Below, piece after piece: positions 47,544 through 59,270 of a stretch of DNA of 64,000 nucleotides. Made by a program: the position numbers and the translations under genes. The stretch is from Nocardia sp. NBC_01327 (GTDB lineage: Bacteria; Actinomycetota; Actinomycetes; Mycobacteriales; Mycobacteriaceae): assembly GCF_035958815.1 (NCBI RefSeq), contig NZ_CP108383.1:2294001-2358000 (forward strand), given 5' to 3'. The notes beneath the pieces were generated by a model. It was not told the origin of the DNA. It saw only the letters and a program-made list of their open reading frames with translations, and searched no databases. Position 1 is the first letter of the stretch, and the number at the start of each line of letters is the position of its first letter.

Positions 47544-49583
47544 ATGTCGTCACCGCAGGACCCGCCCGCAGCCACTGACGCCTCAGCGAATCGGACGAGT
47601 TCGGGGGTGACATTCACGGCGATCGCCGCCATGGGTGGCGCGATCACCGCGGTGGTGGCGGCGATGGTGGTCGGGCTTTCGGCGTCGCAGGCGCTCAGTC
47701 TGCTGGGCATTCCGGATCCGGGGCCGCTGACCACCTACGGACTGCCTGCCGTGCGGGCCATCGCTGATCTTGCCGCGGCCGTCACCGTCGGGTCGCTGCT
47801 GTTCGCGGCGTTCTTCGTACCGCCGCAGGCGAGTGGACTGCTCGATGTCGGCGGGTATCGCGCGCTGCGGCGCGCGGGAAACGCGGCGCTGGTGTGGGCG
47901 GCTGCCGCGGCGTTGCTGGTACCGCTGACACTGTCGGACACCACCGGGCAACCCTTCCAGAACTCGCTGCGACCGGAAGCGGTCTGGCGCGCCGCCGATC
48001 AGGTCGATGTGGCCGGGTCATGGCGATTCACAGTGTTTTTCGTGGTGGCGCTCGCGGTCGGCTGCCGAGTGGCGTTGCGCTGGGGATGGACGCCGCCGCT
48101 ATTGCTGCTCTCGGTGGTGTCATTGCTGCCGGTTGCGCTCACCGGCCATTCGTCGGCGGGCGGGGCGCACGATATCGCCACCAATAGTTTGATCCTGCAC
48201 CTGCTTTCGACCTGCTTCTGGGTGGGCGGATTGTTCGCGGTGCTGGCCTACGCACTGCGCGAGGGCAAATACACGGCGCTGGCCGCCCGCCGATTCTCGA
48301 AGGTCGCCACTGTCTCCTATGTGATGATCGCCATCAGCGGTGTGATCAATGCCTGGATCCGGGTGCCGTGGTCGGATCTGTTCAGTACTACTTATGGCCG
48401 GCTCGTCGTAGCCAAGGCGACCGCGTTGATCGTGCTCGGCATCATCGGTTTCCTGCAGCGCCGGCGCGCGTTGCCCGCGCTCGACAAGGATCCGAACGAT
48501 CGCGGCGCGCTCATCCGATTCGCGGGCGTGGAGGTGCTGATCTTCGCGGCCACCATCGGCCTCGCCGTCGGCCTGGGTCGCACGCCGCCGCCGGATCTGC
48601 GCAAGATCCCGACGCCGGCCGAGGTGGAGATCGGCTACAACCTGGCCGGACCGCCCAGCATCATGCGTCTCGCATTCGACTGGCGCTTCGATCTGATGTT
48701 CGGGACGCTCGCGATCGTGCTGGCTGTCCTCTATCTCTTGGGTGTGCGGCGCCTGCGCCAGCGCGGTGACGCATGGCCGGTGGGCCGGACCATCTCCTGG
48801 ATCTCGGCATGTGCGGTGCTGTTGATCGCGACGAGTTCCGGCATCGGCCGCTATGCCCCGGCCATGTTCAGCGTGCATATGGGTCAGCACATGATGCTCT
48901 CCATGCTCGCCCCGATTCTGTTCGCGCTCGGCGGTCCGGTGCTGCTTGCCCTGCGTGCCCTGACGCCGGCCGGTCGCGATGCGCCTCCGGGACCGCGCGA
49001 ATGGATTCTGGCGGCAGTGCACAACCCGGTGTCGCGCTTCATGACTCAGCCGGTGGTGGCCGCGGTCTTCTTCGTGTCCGGTTTTTATGTGCTGTATCTG
49101 GGCGGTGTCTTCGATCAGTTCGTCGGCTCGCACGGCGCGCACATTCTGATGAATGTGCACTTCCTGCTCAGCGGTTACCTCTTCTACTGGGTGGTCATCG
49201 GCATCGATCCCAAGCCGCGACAGGTGGAGCCGCTCACCCGGCTGGGCATGGTGTTCGGATCACTGCCCTTCCACGCCTTTTTCGGTATCGCGCTGATGAG
49301 CATGGAAACCGTGCTGGGCGGCTGGTTCTACCGGGCGCTCGGTCTGGGCTGGAACAACAACCTGCTCGAGGATCAGCACACCGGCGGTAGCCTCGCCTGG
49401 GCCAGCGGTGAAATCCCGCTGGTGGTGGTGATGCTGGCACTGCTCATCCAATGGTCACGCAGCGATAAGAAGCTGGCCACGAGGATCGACCGCGCCGCCG
49501 ACCGCGACGATGATGCGGAACTCAATTCGTACAACGCCATGTACGCCGAGCTCGCCCGGCGTGATCGAGAGGTACGCAAGTGA
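47544..49583 (+). CDS. CopD-CtaG fusion membrane protein
   Basis: A 679-residue protein with about 14 membrane helices. The N-terminal half (to about residue 340) resembles CopD copper-resistance/export proteins (VALTGHSSAGGAHDIATNSL and LHLLSTCFWVGGLFAVLAYA). The C-terminal half is a caa3_CtaG domain (FSVHMGQHMMLSMLAPILFA, then LMNVHFLLSGYLFYWVVIG), used for copper delivery to cytochrome c oxidase. The fusion is typical of actinobacteria and suggests copper handling for respiration. The ATG at 47544 gives a natural start. It is coupled to the next gene by a 4-base overlap. Confidence 0.9.
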   Translation: MSSPQDPPAATDASANRTSSGVTFTAIAAMGGAITAVVAAMVVGLSASQALSLLGIPDPGPLTTYGLPAVRAIADLAAAVTVGSLLFAAFFVPPQASGLLDVGGYRALRRAGNAALVWAAAAALLVPLTLSDTTGQPFQNSLRPEAVWRAADQVDVAGSWRFTVFFVVALAVGCRVALRWGWTPPLLLLSVVSLLPVALTGHSSAGGAHDIATNSLILHLLSTCFWVGGLFAVLAYALREGKYTALAARRFSKVATVSYVMIAISGVINAWIRVPWSDLFSTTYGRLVVAKATALIVLGIIGFLQRRRALPALDKDPNDRGALIRFAGVEVLIFAATIGLAVGLGRTPPPDLRKIPTPAEVEIGYNLAGPPSIMRLAFDWRFDLMFGTLAIVLAVLYLLGVRRLRQRGDAWPVGRTISWISACAVLLIATSSGIGRYAPAMFSVHMGQHMMLSMLAPILFALGGPVLLALRALTPAGRDAPPGPREWILAAVHNPVSRFMTQPVVAAVFFVSGFYVLYLGGVFDQFVGSHGAHILMNVHFLLSGYLFYWVVIGIDPKPRQVEPLTRLGMVFGSLPFHAFFGIALMSMETVLGGWFYRALGLGWNNNLLEDQHTGGSLAWASGEIPLVVVMLALLIQWSRSDKKLATRIDRAADRDDDAELNSYNAMYAELARRDREVRK

Positions 49584-50539
49584 GTGACGTCGCCCAGGCG
49601 ACCGGGAGTATCAAGCGGCTCTATCGATCCGATGTGCGGCGGGCGCGCCGCATGCTCTACGGGCAGATTCGCAAGACGCCCGTGTTCCATACCGAGATCC
49701 TGGGCCCGCGCGGCCCGGTTCCGGTCACCTTGAAGCTCGAATATCTCCAGCACGGCGGCACCTTCAAGGTGCGCGGCTGTCTCAATGCGCTGCTGCAGGC
49801 CCGAGCAAGCGGCAGCAGTGTGGTGATCGCCTCCGGCGGCAATGCGGGTATTGCTGCGGCGCTGGCCAGTTCGCTGCGCGGGCTGTCCTGCACGGTGGTG
49901 GTGCCGGAGTCGGCGCCGCATACGAAGGTGGCGGCCATGTGGTCGCACGGGGCCGAAGTGCTGTGGCACGGAACGACTTACGCCGAGGCGCACCGCTATG
50001 CCTGCCAGCTGGCCAGGGAGCGCGGGGCCATGCAGCTGCACGCCTACGATCTGCCGGAGATCGTGGCCGGTGCGGGCGTGGTCGGACTGGAGATCGAGGA
50101 GCAGGTGCGGGGCCGTCCGCCGGTGCTGGTGGCGGTCGGCGGCGGCGGACTGGTCGCCGGGATCGCGGTGGCATTGGGCCTGCGTGGTCGGGTGATCGGG
50201 GTGGAACCGCAGGGTGCGCCGACCCTGCACGCCGCGCTGGCGGCGGGGCGTCCGGTGGATGTCGATGTGTCGAGTGTGGCCTCGGATGCGCTGGGCGCCA
50301 GCCGGATCGGTGATATCGCCATGGAGGTGGCGCAGCGGTACGCGGTGCGGTCGGTGCTGGTCAGCGATGATGCGATCGTGATGGCGCGCGAATATCTGTG
50401 GCGCGAATTCCGGATTGTCGTCGAGGCGGCCGGAGCTACGGCGCTGGCCGCGATTCAAAGTGGCGCGTACGTGCCCGCGCCGGGGGAGCGGCCGGTGGTT
50501 GTGCTCTGTGGTGCGAACACCGACTTGACGACGCTCTGA
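49580..50539 (+). CDS. PLP-dependent threonine/serine dehydratase-like enzyme
   Basis: A 319-residue fold type II PLP enzyme. The Schiff-base lysine is in GGTFKVRGCLNAL; the SGGNAGIAAALAS loop holds the substrate carboxylate and GGGGLVAGIAVALG binds the cofactor phosphate. This is the pattern of threonine/serine ammonia-lyases without a regulatory ACT domain, or of serine racemase. The GTG at 49580 overlaps the CopD-CtaG stop by four bases; the functional link is unclear. The reaction (dehydration or racemisation) cannot be decided from sequence. Confidence 0.85.
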   Translation: MSDVAQATGSIKRLYRSDVRRARRMLYGQIRKTPVFHTEILGPRGPVPVTLKLEYLQHGGTFKVRGCLNALLQARASGSSVVIASGGNAGIAAALASSLRGLSCTVVVPESAPHTKVAAMWSHGAEVLWHGTTYAEAHRYACQLARERGAMQLHAYDLPEIVAGAGVVGLEIEEQVRGRPPVLVAVGGGGLVAGIAVALGLRGRVIGVEPQGAPTLHAALAAGRPVDVDVSSVASDALGASRIGDIAMEVAQRYAVRSVLVSDDAIVMAREYLWREFRIVVEAAGATALAAIQSGAYVPAPGERPVVVLCGANTDLTTL

Positions 50540-50655
50540 TTCTCCGCCTGTTCACATCGCCCGAAGTTATCCACAATCGCGGAAATGCGCTGGTGCGCAG
50601 GTCGTCCGCACGTCACGCTTGAAGAGGAAGAGGGGACCGCGAAAGAGCAAGGGGG

Positions 50656-51108
50656 ATGGCGATGTACGAGGCGAACACAGCGGTGATCGGTCGGGTGGTC
50701 ACCCATCCGACACGACGCGAACTGGCGAATGGCGAGCAGGTGCTCAGTTTCCGGCTGGCGAGCACCAGCCGCCGATTCGATCAGGCCAGCGGCGACTGGG
50801 TCGACGGCGGGACGCTGTATCTGACCGTCAGCTGCTGGCGCAAACTGGTGGAGGGTGTCGAGGCGTCGCTGCAACGCGGCGATCCGATCATCGCCTACGG
50901 TCAACTCCGCTCGAACGAGTACACCACCAGGGATGGTGCGGAGCGCAGTGATCTCGAGATGCGCGCCCTCGCCCTCGGCCCCGACCTGGGCCGTTGCAGC
51001 GCCCCGGTGCTGCGCAAACACTTCGGCCGCAGCGACCGCCCCGAGGCGCCGCCGCAGCCTGCCACCGATGCCGACCGCGCCGGAGATCCGGCAACCCAAC
51101 ACAGTTAG
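50656..51108 (+). CDS. Single-stranded DNA-binding protein (Rv2478c-type paralogue)
   Basis: A 150-residue OB-fold protein. It begins AMYEANTAVIGRVVTHPTRR, with the SSB core WVDGGTLYLTVSCWRKLVEG and DPIIAYGQLRSNEYTTRDG. The acidic DDxPF tip of the housekeeping SSB is absent, so it is the second, specialised mycobacterial-type SSB. Its place just before ettA and gdh matches Rv2478c. In mycobacteria the second SSB acts under stress and in recombination; here that is inferred by position. Confidence 0.85.
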   Translation: MAMYEANTAVIGRVVTHPTRRELANGEQVLSFRLASTSRRFDQASGDWVDGGTLYLTVSCWRKLVEGVEASLQRGDPIIAYGQLRSNEYTTRDGAERSDLEMRALALGPDLGRCSAPVLRKHFGRSDRPEAPPQPATDADRAGDPATQHS

Positions 51109-51118
51109 GCTTGCCCAT

Positions 51119-52795
<1,677 letters not shown>

Positions 52796-52805
52796 GTTCT
52801 ACCGC

Positions 52806-52841
52806 AGCTGTCCTGCGGGTGTACGTTGCCGCAGGACAGCT
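52806..52841 (+). terminator. Terminator after ettA
   Basis: AGCTGTCCTGCGG (52806-52818) and CCGCAGGACAGCT (52829-52841) make a perfect 13-bp stem with a 10-base loop, followed by TT. It lies directly after the ettA stop and separates it from gdh. Confidence 0.8.
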
Positions 52842-53165
52842 TTCAGGCCGCCCGCTTCGAGTTGTTAGCTGACGGCTCGCTGTTCATCCGGGTGAGCACC
52901 TTTGCCCTCCCGGATGAACGGCAATCGAATAGCGAATTCAGCTGTTTCGCGAATGCATAAATGCGTGAAAACTGTTTTGGTGCAAGGTTTGTCGTACGTC
53001 ACCTGGTCATTCCGGTCAGCTCCTACCATCGCCGTACCGCCCGGTTTGCCCGAACCGTGCGACGCGGGATGGCATTGAGGGGAATTCAGCCCGGCGCACC
53101 GAGCGTCCAGCTACTCTCGGACCGGCGTCGCTTTGGTACGGAACCTAATCCGAGGAGTTGGCGAA
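52842..53165 (+). promoter_or_regulatory. gdh upstream region with a second hairpin
   Basis: This gap of about 320 bases holds GTTCATCCGGG (52882-52892) and CCCGGATGAAC (52909-52919), a perfect 11-bp stem with a 16-base loop and no T tract, then an AT-richer part (52,920-52,985) that probably contains the gdh promoter. No gene is seen. The second hairpin may be a backup terminator or a regulator site. Confidence 0.45.
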
Positions 53166-56100
53166 ATGACGGTGTCGTCCGAATTGTCTAGCGCGGCCTG
53201 GGCTGCGAGTTTGCCCGCGTCGCTGCGAGGCGATCTGGTATCGCTCGAGGAGGCGTATTTCCGCCACGTCGATGCCGGTGATGCGGACTGCGCGGTACCC
53301 GCGACTTCGACCCAGATCTTCCGCTGCCATGTGGATCTCGCGATCAAGCGCACACCCGGTACCGCCAATGTGCGGGTCTACCACCACGATGACGACACCG
53401 ATCTCGGTGCCGCCGTGCAGATGGTCACCGACGATATGCCGCTGCTGGTGGAATCGGTCACCTCATCGCTGACCCGCATGGGCATCAGCGTCAGTGAGGT
53501 GGTGCACCCGGTCTTCGAGGTCACCCGCAATGCCGACGGTCTGCTCGAAGCCGCAGTCCCGCATGAGGTCGACGGCAATGGCGGCACCGGTCTGCGGGAA
53601 TCCTGGATGCATCTGCAGTTGCACCCCTCGACCAGCCGCGAGCTGCTCGAGAAGGTCGAGACCGCGCTCCCCGACGTGCTCACCGATGTGCGCCAGGTCA
53701 TTTCGGACACCAAGGCCATGCGCGCGGCGCAGCAGCGGGTGGCCGATGAACTCGACGTCGCGGTCAAGGGCGAGAAATCTTCGTTCAGCGCAGCGGATCT
53801 CACCGATTGCGCGAATCTGCTGCGCTGGCTGGCCGACGGCCACTTCACCGTGCTCGGCTACGCGCGCTACGAGCGCACCATCGTCGACGGGCAGACCAAG
53901 TCGACCATCATGCCCGGCACCAGTCTGGGCGTGCTGCGTCCCAATGTCGGCACCGATTTCCGGGTGCCCGACAACAGCGGTGACCAGCCGCTGCTCATGC
54001 TCACCCAGGGTTTGGTGCCGGCCACCGTGCACCGCGCGGTCTACCCGTACTTCGTCGGCGTCGCCGAAATCGACGAAGGCGGAACGGTTCTCGGCGAGCA
54101 CCTGTTCATCGGCGTCTTCACCGTCACCGCCCTGCACGAGAATGTGCTCGACATCCCGATGATCGAACGCCGGGTGCGGTCGGTCATCGAGGCCAGCGGC
54201 TTCGATCTGGAATCCTTCTCCGGGCAGGAAATGCTGGAGGTCATCCAGTCCTTCCCGCGCACCGAACTGTTCTCCTCCGACAGTGCCACGCTGCGCCGGA
54301 CGGCCGGCGCGGTGCTGAATGTCGCTATGCGCCGCCAGGTTCGGCTCTTCATGCGCATGGACGGCTACGGCCGTTTCGTCTCCTGCATGGTCTATCTGCC
54401 CCGCGATCGCTACACCACCCGGGTGCGGCTGGAGATGCAGGACATTCTGGTCCGCGAACTGGGCGGCGTTTCCATCGACTATTCGGCGCGGGTCTCCGAG
54501 AGTGATCTCGCCAGTGTGTATTTCACCGTCCGCCTGCCCGATGAGGGCGGTGCGGCCGATTCGTCCGAGTCCAACCGGCTGCGTCTGCAGAACCTGCTCG
54601 CCGAGGCCAGTCGCACCTGGGAAGACCATCTGCGCGATGAGGTCGCCACCTCCACCGTGCTGGATCCGGCTGTGGTGCAGCGCTATACCGAGGCGCTGCC
54701 CGAAAGCTACAAGGAAGACTTCGAATCCGGGCGCGCGCTGGCCGATATCGTCCGGCTGCAGCAGCTGCAACCGGGCAGCATCGACCAATACCTGTACCGC
54801 CATGCCGATTCCACGCCCGGCTCCTGGCGGTTCACCCTCTATGTCGGCGGCAGCGGCATTTCGCTGAGCCAGGTGCTGCCGGTGCTGCAGAGCCTCGGCG
54901 TCGAGGTGATCGATGAGCGGCCGCATCAGCTCGACTTCGATCACGGCCCCGAACAGTGGATCTACGACTTCGGTCTGCTGGCCCGGCCGGAGCTGATGCG
55001 CAGTGCGCTGGACCGGAATATGGACGCCGAGCTGGTGGAGTCCTCCGCTCGCCTGGACGCGCTCGACGATCAGGTGCGCGGTCTGCGCGAGCGGTTCACC
55101 GCGGCATTCGAGGCACTCTGGTACGGCCGCGCCGAGGCTGACAGCCTCAATGAGCTGGTGCTGCGGGCCGAATTGAACTGGCGCACCGTATCGATTCTGC
55201 GTGCCTACGCGAAATACCTGCAGCAGGCCGGTTTCCCGTACAGCCAGGCCAATATCACCCGCGTGCTGCTCGCCTACCCGGACGCGGCGCGCATGTTCGT
55301 CGATCTGTTCGCCGCACTCTTCGATCCGGATTCCGCTGACGAGGAGCACGCCCGCGATCTGGAAGGTGCGGTGCGCCACCGCATCGACGAGGTGGTGAGT
55401 CTGGACGCCGACCGCATCCTGCGCGCCATTCTCGGGCTCATCAAGGCCACCCTGCGCACCAACTACTTCGTCACCGATGCCGAGGGGCAGCCGCGGGAGT
55501 ACCTGTCCTTCAAGGTGGAACCGCGGGAGATCGTCGAATTGCCCAAGCCGCGGCCGCAATTCGAGATCTTCGTCTACTCACCCCGGGTCGAGGGTGTACA
55601 CCTGCGCTTCGGTCCGGTCGCGCGCGGCGGGCTGCGCTGGTCGGATCGCCTGGAGGACTTCCGCACCGAGATCCTGGGCCTGGTGAAGGCGCAGGCGGTG
55701 AAGAACGCGGTGATCGTCCCGGTCGGCGCCAAGGGCGGATTTGTGGTGAAGCAGGCGCCGGCGGCCACCACCGATCCGGTGTCCGATCGGCAGTCGCTGC
55801 AGGCCGAGGGCATTGCCTGCTACCGCACGTTCATCTCCGGCCTGCTCGATGTCACTGACAATGTGGACCGCGCGACCGGCCGGGTGGTGCCGCCCGCGCG
55901 GGTGCGCCGCCGCGACGGTGACGACACCTATCTGGTCGTCGCCGCCGACAAGGGCACGGCGACGTTCTCCGATATCGCCAATGATGTTGCCGGGCAGTAC
56001 GGTTTCTGGCTCGGCGACGCCTTCGCCTCCGGCGGTTCGGTGGGGTACGACCACAAGGCCATGGGCATTACCGCCCGCGGCGCGTGGGAGAGCGTGAAGC

Positions 56101-58067
56101 GGCACTTCGCCGAAATGGAAATCGACACCCAGACGCAGGACTTCACCGTTGTCGGCGTCGGCGATATGAGCGGTGACGTCTTCGGCAACGGCATGCTGCT
56201 GTCGCGGCACATCCGCCTGGTCGCCGCGTTCGACCACCGCAATATCTTCCTGGATCCCAACCCGGATCCGGAGGTCTCGTTCGTCGAGCGGGAGCGCATG
56301 TTCGCGCTGCCCCGCTCCTCGTGGGCGGATTACGATCGCTCGCTGATCAGCACGGGCGGCGGCGTCTACGACCGGACCGTGAAATCGATTCCGGTCAGCG
56401 AGCAGGTCCGCGAGGTGCTCGGGCTGGCCGCCGACGTGACGGCGCTGTCCCCGCCGGAGTTGATGCGCGCCATCCTGAAGGCTCCGGTACAGCTGCTCTG
56501 GAACGGTGGCATCGGCACCTATATCAAGGCCGCCGGCGAGACTAATGCCGACGTGGGCGACAAGTCCAATGACGCGATCCGGGTGAGCGGAAACGAATTG
56601 CGCGTCAAGGTGATCGGCGAGGGCGGCAATCTCGGTGCTACCGCGCTGGGCCGAATCGAGTTCTGCCGCAACGGCGGCAAGATGAATACCGATGCCCTGG
56701 ACAATTCGGCCGGTGTGGACTGCTCCGACCACGAGGTCAATATCAAGGTCCTGCTCGACGGCGTGGTCTCCAGCGGAGAGCTGCCCGAGGCCGAGCGCAA
56801 CCCGCTGCTCGCGTCCATGACCGACGAGGTCGCCGCACTGGTACTGCAGGACAACGTCTCCCAGAACTACCTCATGGGCATGTCGCGCGCCGAGGCGCCG
56901 CGCATGCTGAACGTGCACAAGCGCGTCATCGAGGAGCTCGAGGTGCGCCGGGGCCTGGATCGCGAGCTCGAGGCGCTGCCCAGTGAGATCGAGATCAAGC
57001 ATCGCGTGGAGCAGGGCACCGGTCTGACCTCCCCGGAGCTGTCGAATCTGATGGCACACGTGAAGCTTTCGCTCAAGACGGATCTGCTGGCCGGTGATCT
57101 GCCCGACAGCCCCTACTTCTCCTCGCGGCTGACGCACTACTTCCCGACGCCGCTGCGCGACCGCTTCGGCGCCGCCATCAAGAAGCACCGCCTGCGTCGT
57201 GAGATCACCACCACCATGCTGGTGAACGAGGTGGTCGATCTGGGCGGCATCACCTACGCGCACCGCCTCAGTGAGGAGATCGGGGCCACCGCGTCGGATT
57301 CGGTGCGCGCCTTCACCGCCGCCACCCAGATCTTCGATCTGCATTCCATCTGGGATCGCATTCGCGACGCCGAGGTGTCCACCGGTATGAAGGACACCCT
57401 CGAACTCGAGACCAAGCGCACGCTGGACCGCGCCTCGCGCTGGCTGCTCAACAACCGCCCGCAGCCCATCGCGGTCGGCGCCGAGATCCACCGCTACGCC
57501 CAGGAGGTGCGCGGGCTCGCGCCCAAGGTGCCGGGCTGGCTGCGCGGTCATCACATCGACACGCTCAATGAGCAGTCACAGGCGCTCATCGGCCGGGGCG
57601 CGCCGTCGGAGTTGGCGACCGAGGTGTTCGGGCTGCTGAATCTCTTCCCCCTGCTCGATGTGATCGATATCGCCGATATCACCGATCGCCAGGGTGATGA
57701 GGTGGGTGCGCTGTACTACGCGCTCAACGATCACTTGAAGATCGATTGGCTGTTGCAGGCGGTCAGCCACCTGGAACGCGGTGACCGCTGGCACGCGCTG
57801 GCCCGCCTTGCGCTGCGCGACGATATGTACGGTTCACTGCGCTCGCTGACCCTCGATGTGCTCTCCGCCGGTGACCCGGAGGAGACGGCCGAGGAAAAAA
57901 TTGCATACTGGGAGTCGAAAAACCAGTCCCGGCTGGGTCGTGCTCGCGCGGCCCTGTCGGAACTGTTCGAATCCGGAACCCACGACCTGGCCACGCTGTC
58001 GGTTGCGGCGCGGCAGGTGCGCAGCATGGTGAGCGGGGTGGGCGCCCAATCGGAGGTACCGCGTTGA
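53166..58067 (+). CDS. gdh: NAD-specific glutamate dehydrogenase, large bacterial type
   Basis: A 1633-residue protein of the 180-kDa NAD-GDH family, which deaminates glutamate to 2-oxoglutarate. After a long N-terminal regulatory part (ACT-like domains, to about residue 690) comes the catalytic core with RGGLRWSDRLEDFRTEILGL (substrate site and catalytic region), KNAVIVPVGAKGGFVVK and, in the cofactor domain, DMSGDVFGNGMLLS. A further C-terminal helical domain follows. In mycobacteria Rv2476c is inhibited by unphosphorylated GarA; the same control is likely. The ATG at 53166 has GAGGAG upstream. The thioesterase gene overlaps its stop by four bases. Confidence 0.96.
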   Translation: MTVSSELSSAAWAASLPASLRGDLVSLEEAYFRHVDAGDADCAVPATSTQIFRCHVDLAIKRTPGTANVRVYHHDDDTDLGAAVQMVTDDMPLLVESVTSSLTRMGISVSEVVHPVFEVTRNADGLLEAAVPHEVDGNGGTGLRESWMHLQLHPSTSRELLEKVETALPDVLTDVRQVISDTKAMRAAQQRVADELDVAVKGEKSSFSAADLTDCANLLRWLADGHFTVLGYARYERTIVDGQTKSTIMPGTSLGVLRPNVGTDFRVPDNSGDQPLLMLTQGLVPATVHRAVYPYFVGVAEIDEGGTVLGEHLFIGVFTVTALHENVLDIPMIERRVRSVIEASGFDLESFSGQEMLEVIQSFPRTELFSSDSATLRRTAGAVLNVAMRRQVRLFMRMDGYGRFVSCMVYLPRDRYTTRVRLEMQDILVRELGGVSIDYSARVSESDLASVYFTVRLPDEGGAADSSESNRLRLQNLLAEASRTWEDHLRDEVATSTVLDPAVVQRYTEALPESYKEDFESGRALADIVRLQQLQPGSIDQYLYRHADSTPGSWRFTLYVGGSGISLSQVLPVLQSLGVEVIDERPHQLDFDHGPEQWIYDFGLLARPELMRSALDRNMDAELVESSARLDALDDQVRGLRERFTAAFEALWYGRAEADSLNELVLRAELNWRTVSILRAYAKYLQQAGFPYSQANITRVLLAYPDAARMFVDLFAALFDPDSADEEHARDLEGAVRHRIDEVVSLDADRILRAILGLIKATLRTNYFVTDAEGQPREYLSFKVEPREIVELPKPRPQFEIFVYSPRVEGVHLRFGPVARGGLRWSDRLEDFRTEILGLVKAQAVKNAVIVPVGAKGGFVVKQAPAATTDPVSDRQSLQAEGIACYRTFISGLLDVTDNVDRATGRVVPPARVRRRDGDDTYLVVAADKGTATFSDIANDVAGQYGFWLGDAFASGGSVGYDHKAMGITARGAWESVKRHFAEMEIDTQTQDFTVVGVGDMSGDVFGNGMLLSRHIRLVAAFDHRNIFLDPNPDPEVSFVERERMFALPRSSWADYDRSLISTGGGVYDRTVKSIPVSEQVREVLGLAADVTALSPPELMRAILKAPVQLLWNGGIGTYIKAAGETNADVGDKSNDAIRVSGNELRVKVIGEGGNLGATALGRIEFCRNGGKMNTDALDNSAGVDCSDHEVNIKVLLDGVVSSGELPEAERNPLLASMTDEVAALVLQDNVSQNYLMGMSRAEAPRMLNVHKRVIEELEVRRGLDRELEALPSEIEIKHRVEQGTGLTSPELSNLMAHVKLSLKTDLLAGDLPDSPYFSSRLTHYFPTPLRDRFGAAIKKHRLRREITTTMLVNEVVDLGGITYAHRLSEEIGATASDSVRAFTAATQIFDLHSIWDRIRDAEVSTGMKDTLELETKRTLDRASRWLLNNRPQPIAVGAEIHRYAQEVRGLAPKVPGWLRGHHIDTLNEQSQALIGRGAPSELATEVFGLLNLFPLLDVIDIADITDRQGDEVGALYYALNDHLKIDWLLQAVSHLERGDRWHALARLALRDDMYGSLRSLTLDVLSAGDPEETAEEKIAYWESKNQSRLGRARAALSELFESGTHDLATLSVAARQVRSMVSGVGAQSEVPR

Positions 58068-58555
58068 CGAGTGTCGATTCGCTGAACGGCCATGGAAAGG
58101 CGCCTGTGCTCAGCGCAGGGGATCCTGCTCTGCCCGGCTCGAAGCGCTTCCACACCAAGGTCGAGGTGCGCTGGTCGGATATGGATGCCTTCCAGCACAT
58201 CAACCATGCCCGCATGGTGACCCTGCTGGAGGAAGCCCGTATTCCGTGGCTGTTCACCGACGACCGGCCCACCGTGCGGTTGCGTTCCGGCTGTGTGCTC
58301 GCCGATCTGCGGGTGCAGTACAAAGGCCAGCTGCGGCACGAGGATTCACCGCTGGATGTCTCCATGTGGATCGAACGGTTGCGTGCGGTGGACTTCACCG
58401 TCGGTTACGAGGTGCGCGCCGGCGGCGCCGATCCCGATTCCCCGGCGGCGGTGATCGCCTCCACCCAGCTCGCCGCCTTCGATATCGATACGCAGCGACT
58501 ACGCCGCCTCGACCCGGCCGAGCGAGACTATTTGTCGCTGTGGCTGGCTGACTGA
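58064..58555 (+). CDS. Acyl-CoA thioesterase, hot-dog fold
   Basis: A 163-residue 4HBT-family thioesterase. It has FHTKVEVRWSDMDAFQHINH, in which the Asp of the 4-hydroxybenzoyl-CoA thioesterase-type site (WSDMD) and the following HINHARMVTLLEEAR lie in the usual places. It hydrolyses acyl-CoAs; chain length is not predictable. The TTG at 58064 follows GGAGG at good spacing and overlaps the gdh stop (TTGA). Same order as Rv2475c in M. tuberculosis. Confidence 0.88.
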   Translation: MTSVDSLNGHGKAPVLSAGDPALPGSKRFHTKVEVRWSDMDAFQHINHARMVTLLEEARIPWLFTDDRPTVRLRSGCVLADLRVQYKGQLRHEDSPLDVSMWIERLRAVDFTVGYEVRAGGADPDSPAAVIASTQLAAFDIDTQRLRRLDPAERDYLSLWLAD

Positions 58556-58571
58556 TCCGAGTTCGACGACA

Positions 58572-59249
58572 GTGACGTCTGGAGAACTCACCCTGCACAT
58601 TCCGGATCCGGCGGAGCGGGAGAACCTCGCCACCTTCCTCTCCCATACGATCCGCCTGGATCCGTCCGCGGTCGTCCGCCTGCGCCGGCGCGGGGACCGT
58701 TATGTATCGGCGTGGGCCGGAACCGGTTTCGAAGCCCTCGCGGTGCGCACCGTGGTGGCCGATCTCGGCATGGACGATATGACCGTTGCCGCCGATGCGG
58801 TGCTGTCCGGCCTGCACGGGCCGAGCGCGGGCGATCCGTTCACCCCGGGCTATGCCATGGATTCGGCCTGGCGCTCCGCGCTGCCACCGGAATCGGGTTT
58901 TGTCCACGTGGACGATGTCCCCGCGCGCATGCTCGTCGAATTGGCCGAGCGTGGCGCGCAATTGGCGCAGGACCACGGCAGCAGCCACGGTCCGCCCGCC
59001 GCCCTGCTGGAGCAGACGGTGCTGACCGTCTCCGGCGCCGGTGAAACCGTCGAGGTGCCCATGCGGGTGGTTTTCGCGCTCGCCGCAATGGATTTCATCC
59101 CGCACGGCGGCGAGAAGACCGAATCCCGGCGCATTGCCGCCGACGAGATCGTCCGCGTCCGTACTGCCCGCACCTGGCTGCGCCTCGATGCCCGCTACGG
59201 TTCGGTTGCCCGCCGCCGCGGGCCGGCCCTGCCGCTGCTAGCGCGCTGA
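58572..59249 (+). CDS. Conserved Corynebacteriales hypothetical protein (Rv2474c-like)
   Basis: A 225-residue soluble protein, LTLHIPDPAERENLATFLSH at the start. It is conserved in the same position after the thioesterase in mycobacteria and nocardiae. Recognisable tracts are RLRRRGDRYVSAWAGTGFEA and VVFALAAMDFIPHGGEKTES. No catalytic motif is identified. The frame starts at the GTG at 58572, 17 bases after the thioesterase stop, so the two are probably co-transcribed. Confidence 0.75.
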   Translation: MTSGELTLHIPDPAERENLATFLSHTIRLDPSAVVRLRRRGDRYVSAWAGTGFEALAVRTVVADLGMDDMTVAADAVLSGLHGPSAGDPFTPGYAMDSAWRSALPPESGFVHVDDVPARMLVELAERGAQLAQDHGSSHGPPAALLEQTVLTVSGAGETVEVPMRVVFALAAMDFIPHGGEKTESRRIAADEIVRVRTARTWLRLDARYGSVARRRGPALPLLAR

Positions 59250-59270
59250 AGAACACCTGGAAAGTAGCCG

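Noticed and set aside
53463..57554. Long minus-strand frames (698 and 658 codons) opposite gdh
   Set aside because: Their products have no family signature and low-complexity composition; they are mirror frames of a strongly biased high-GC gene.
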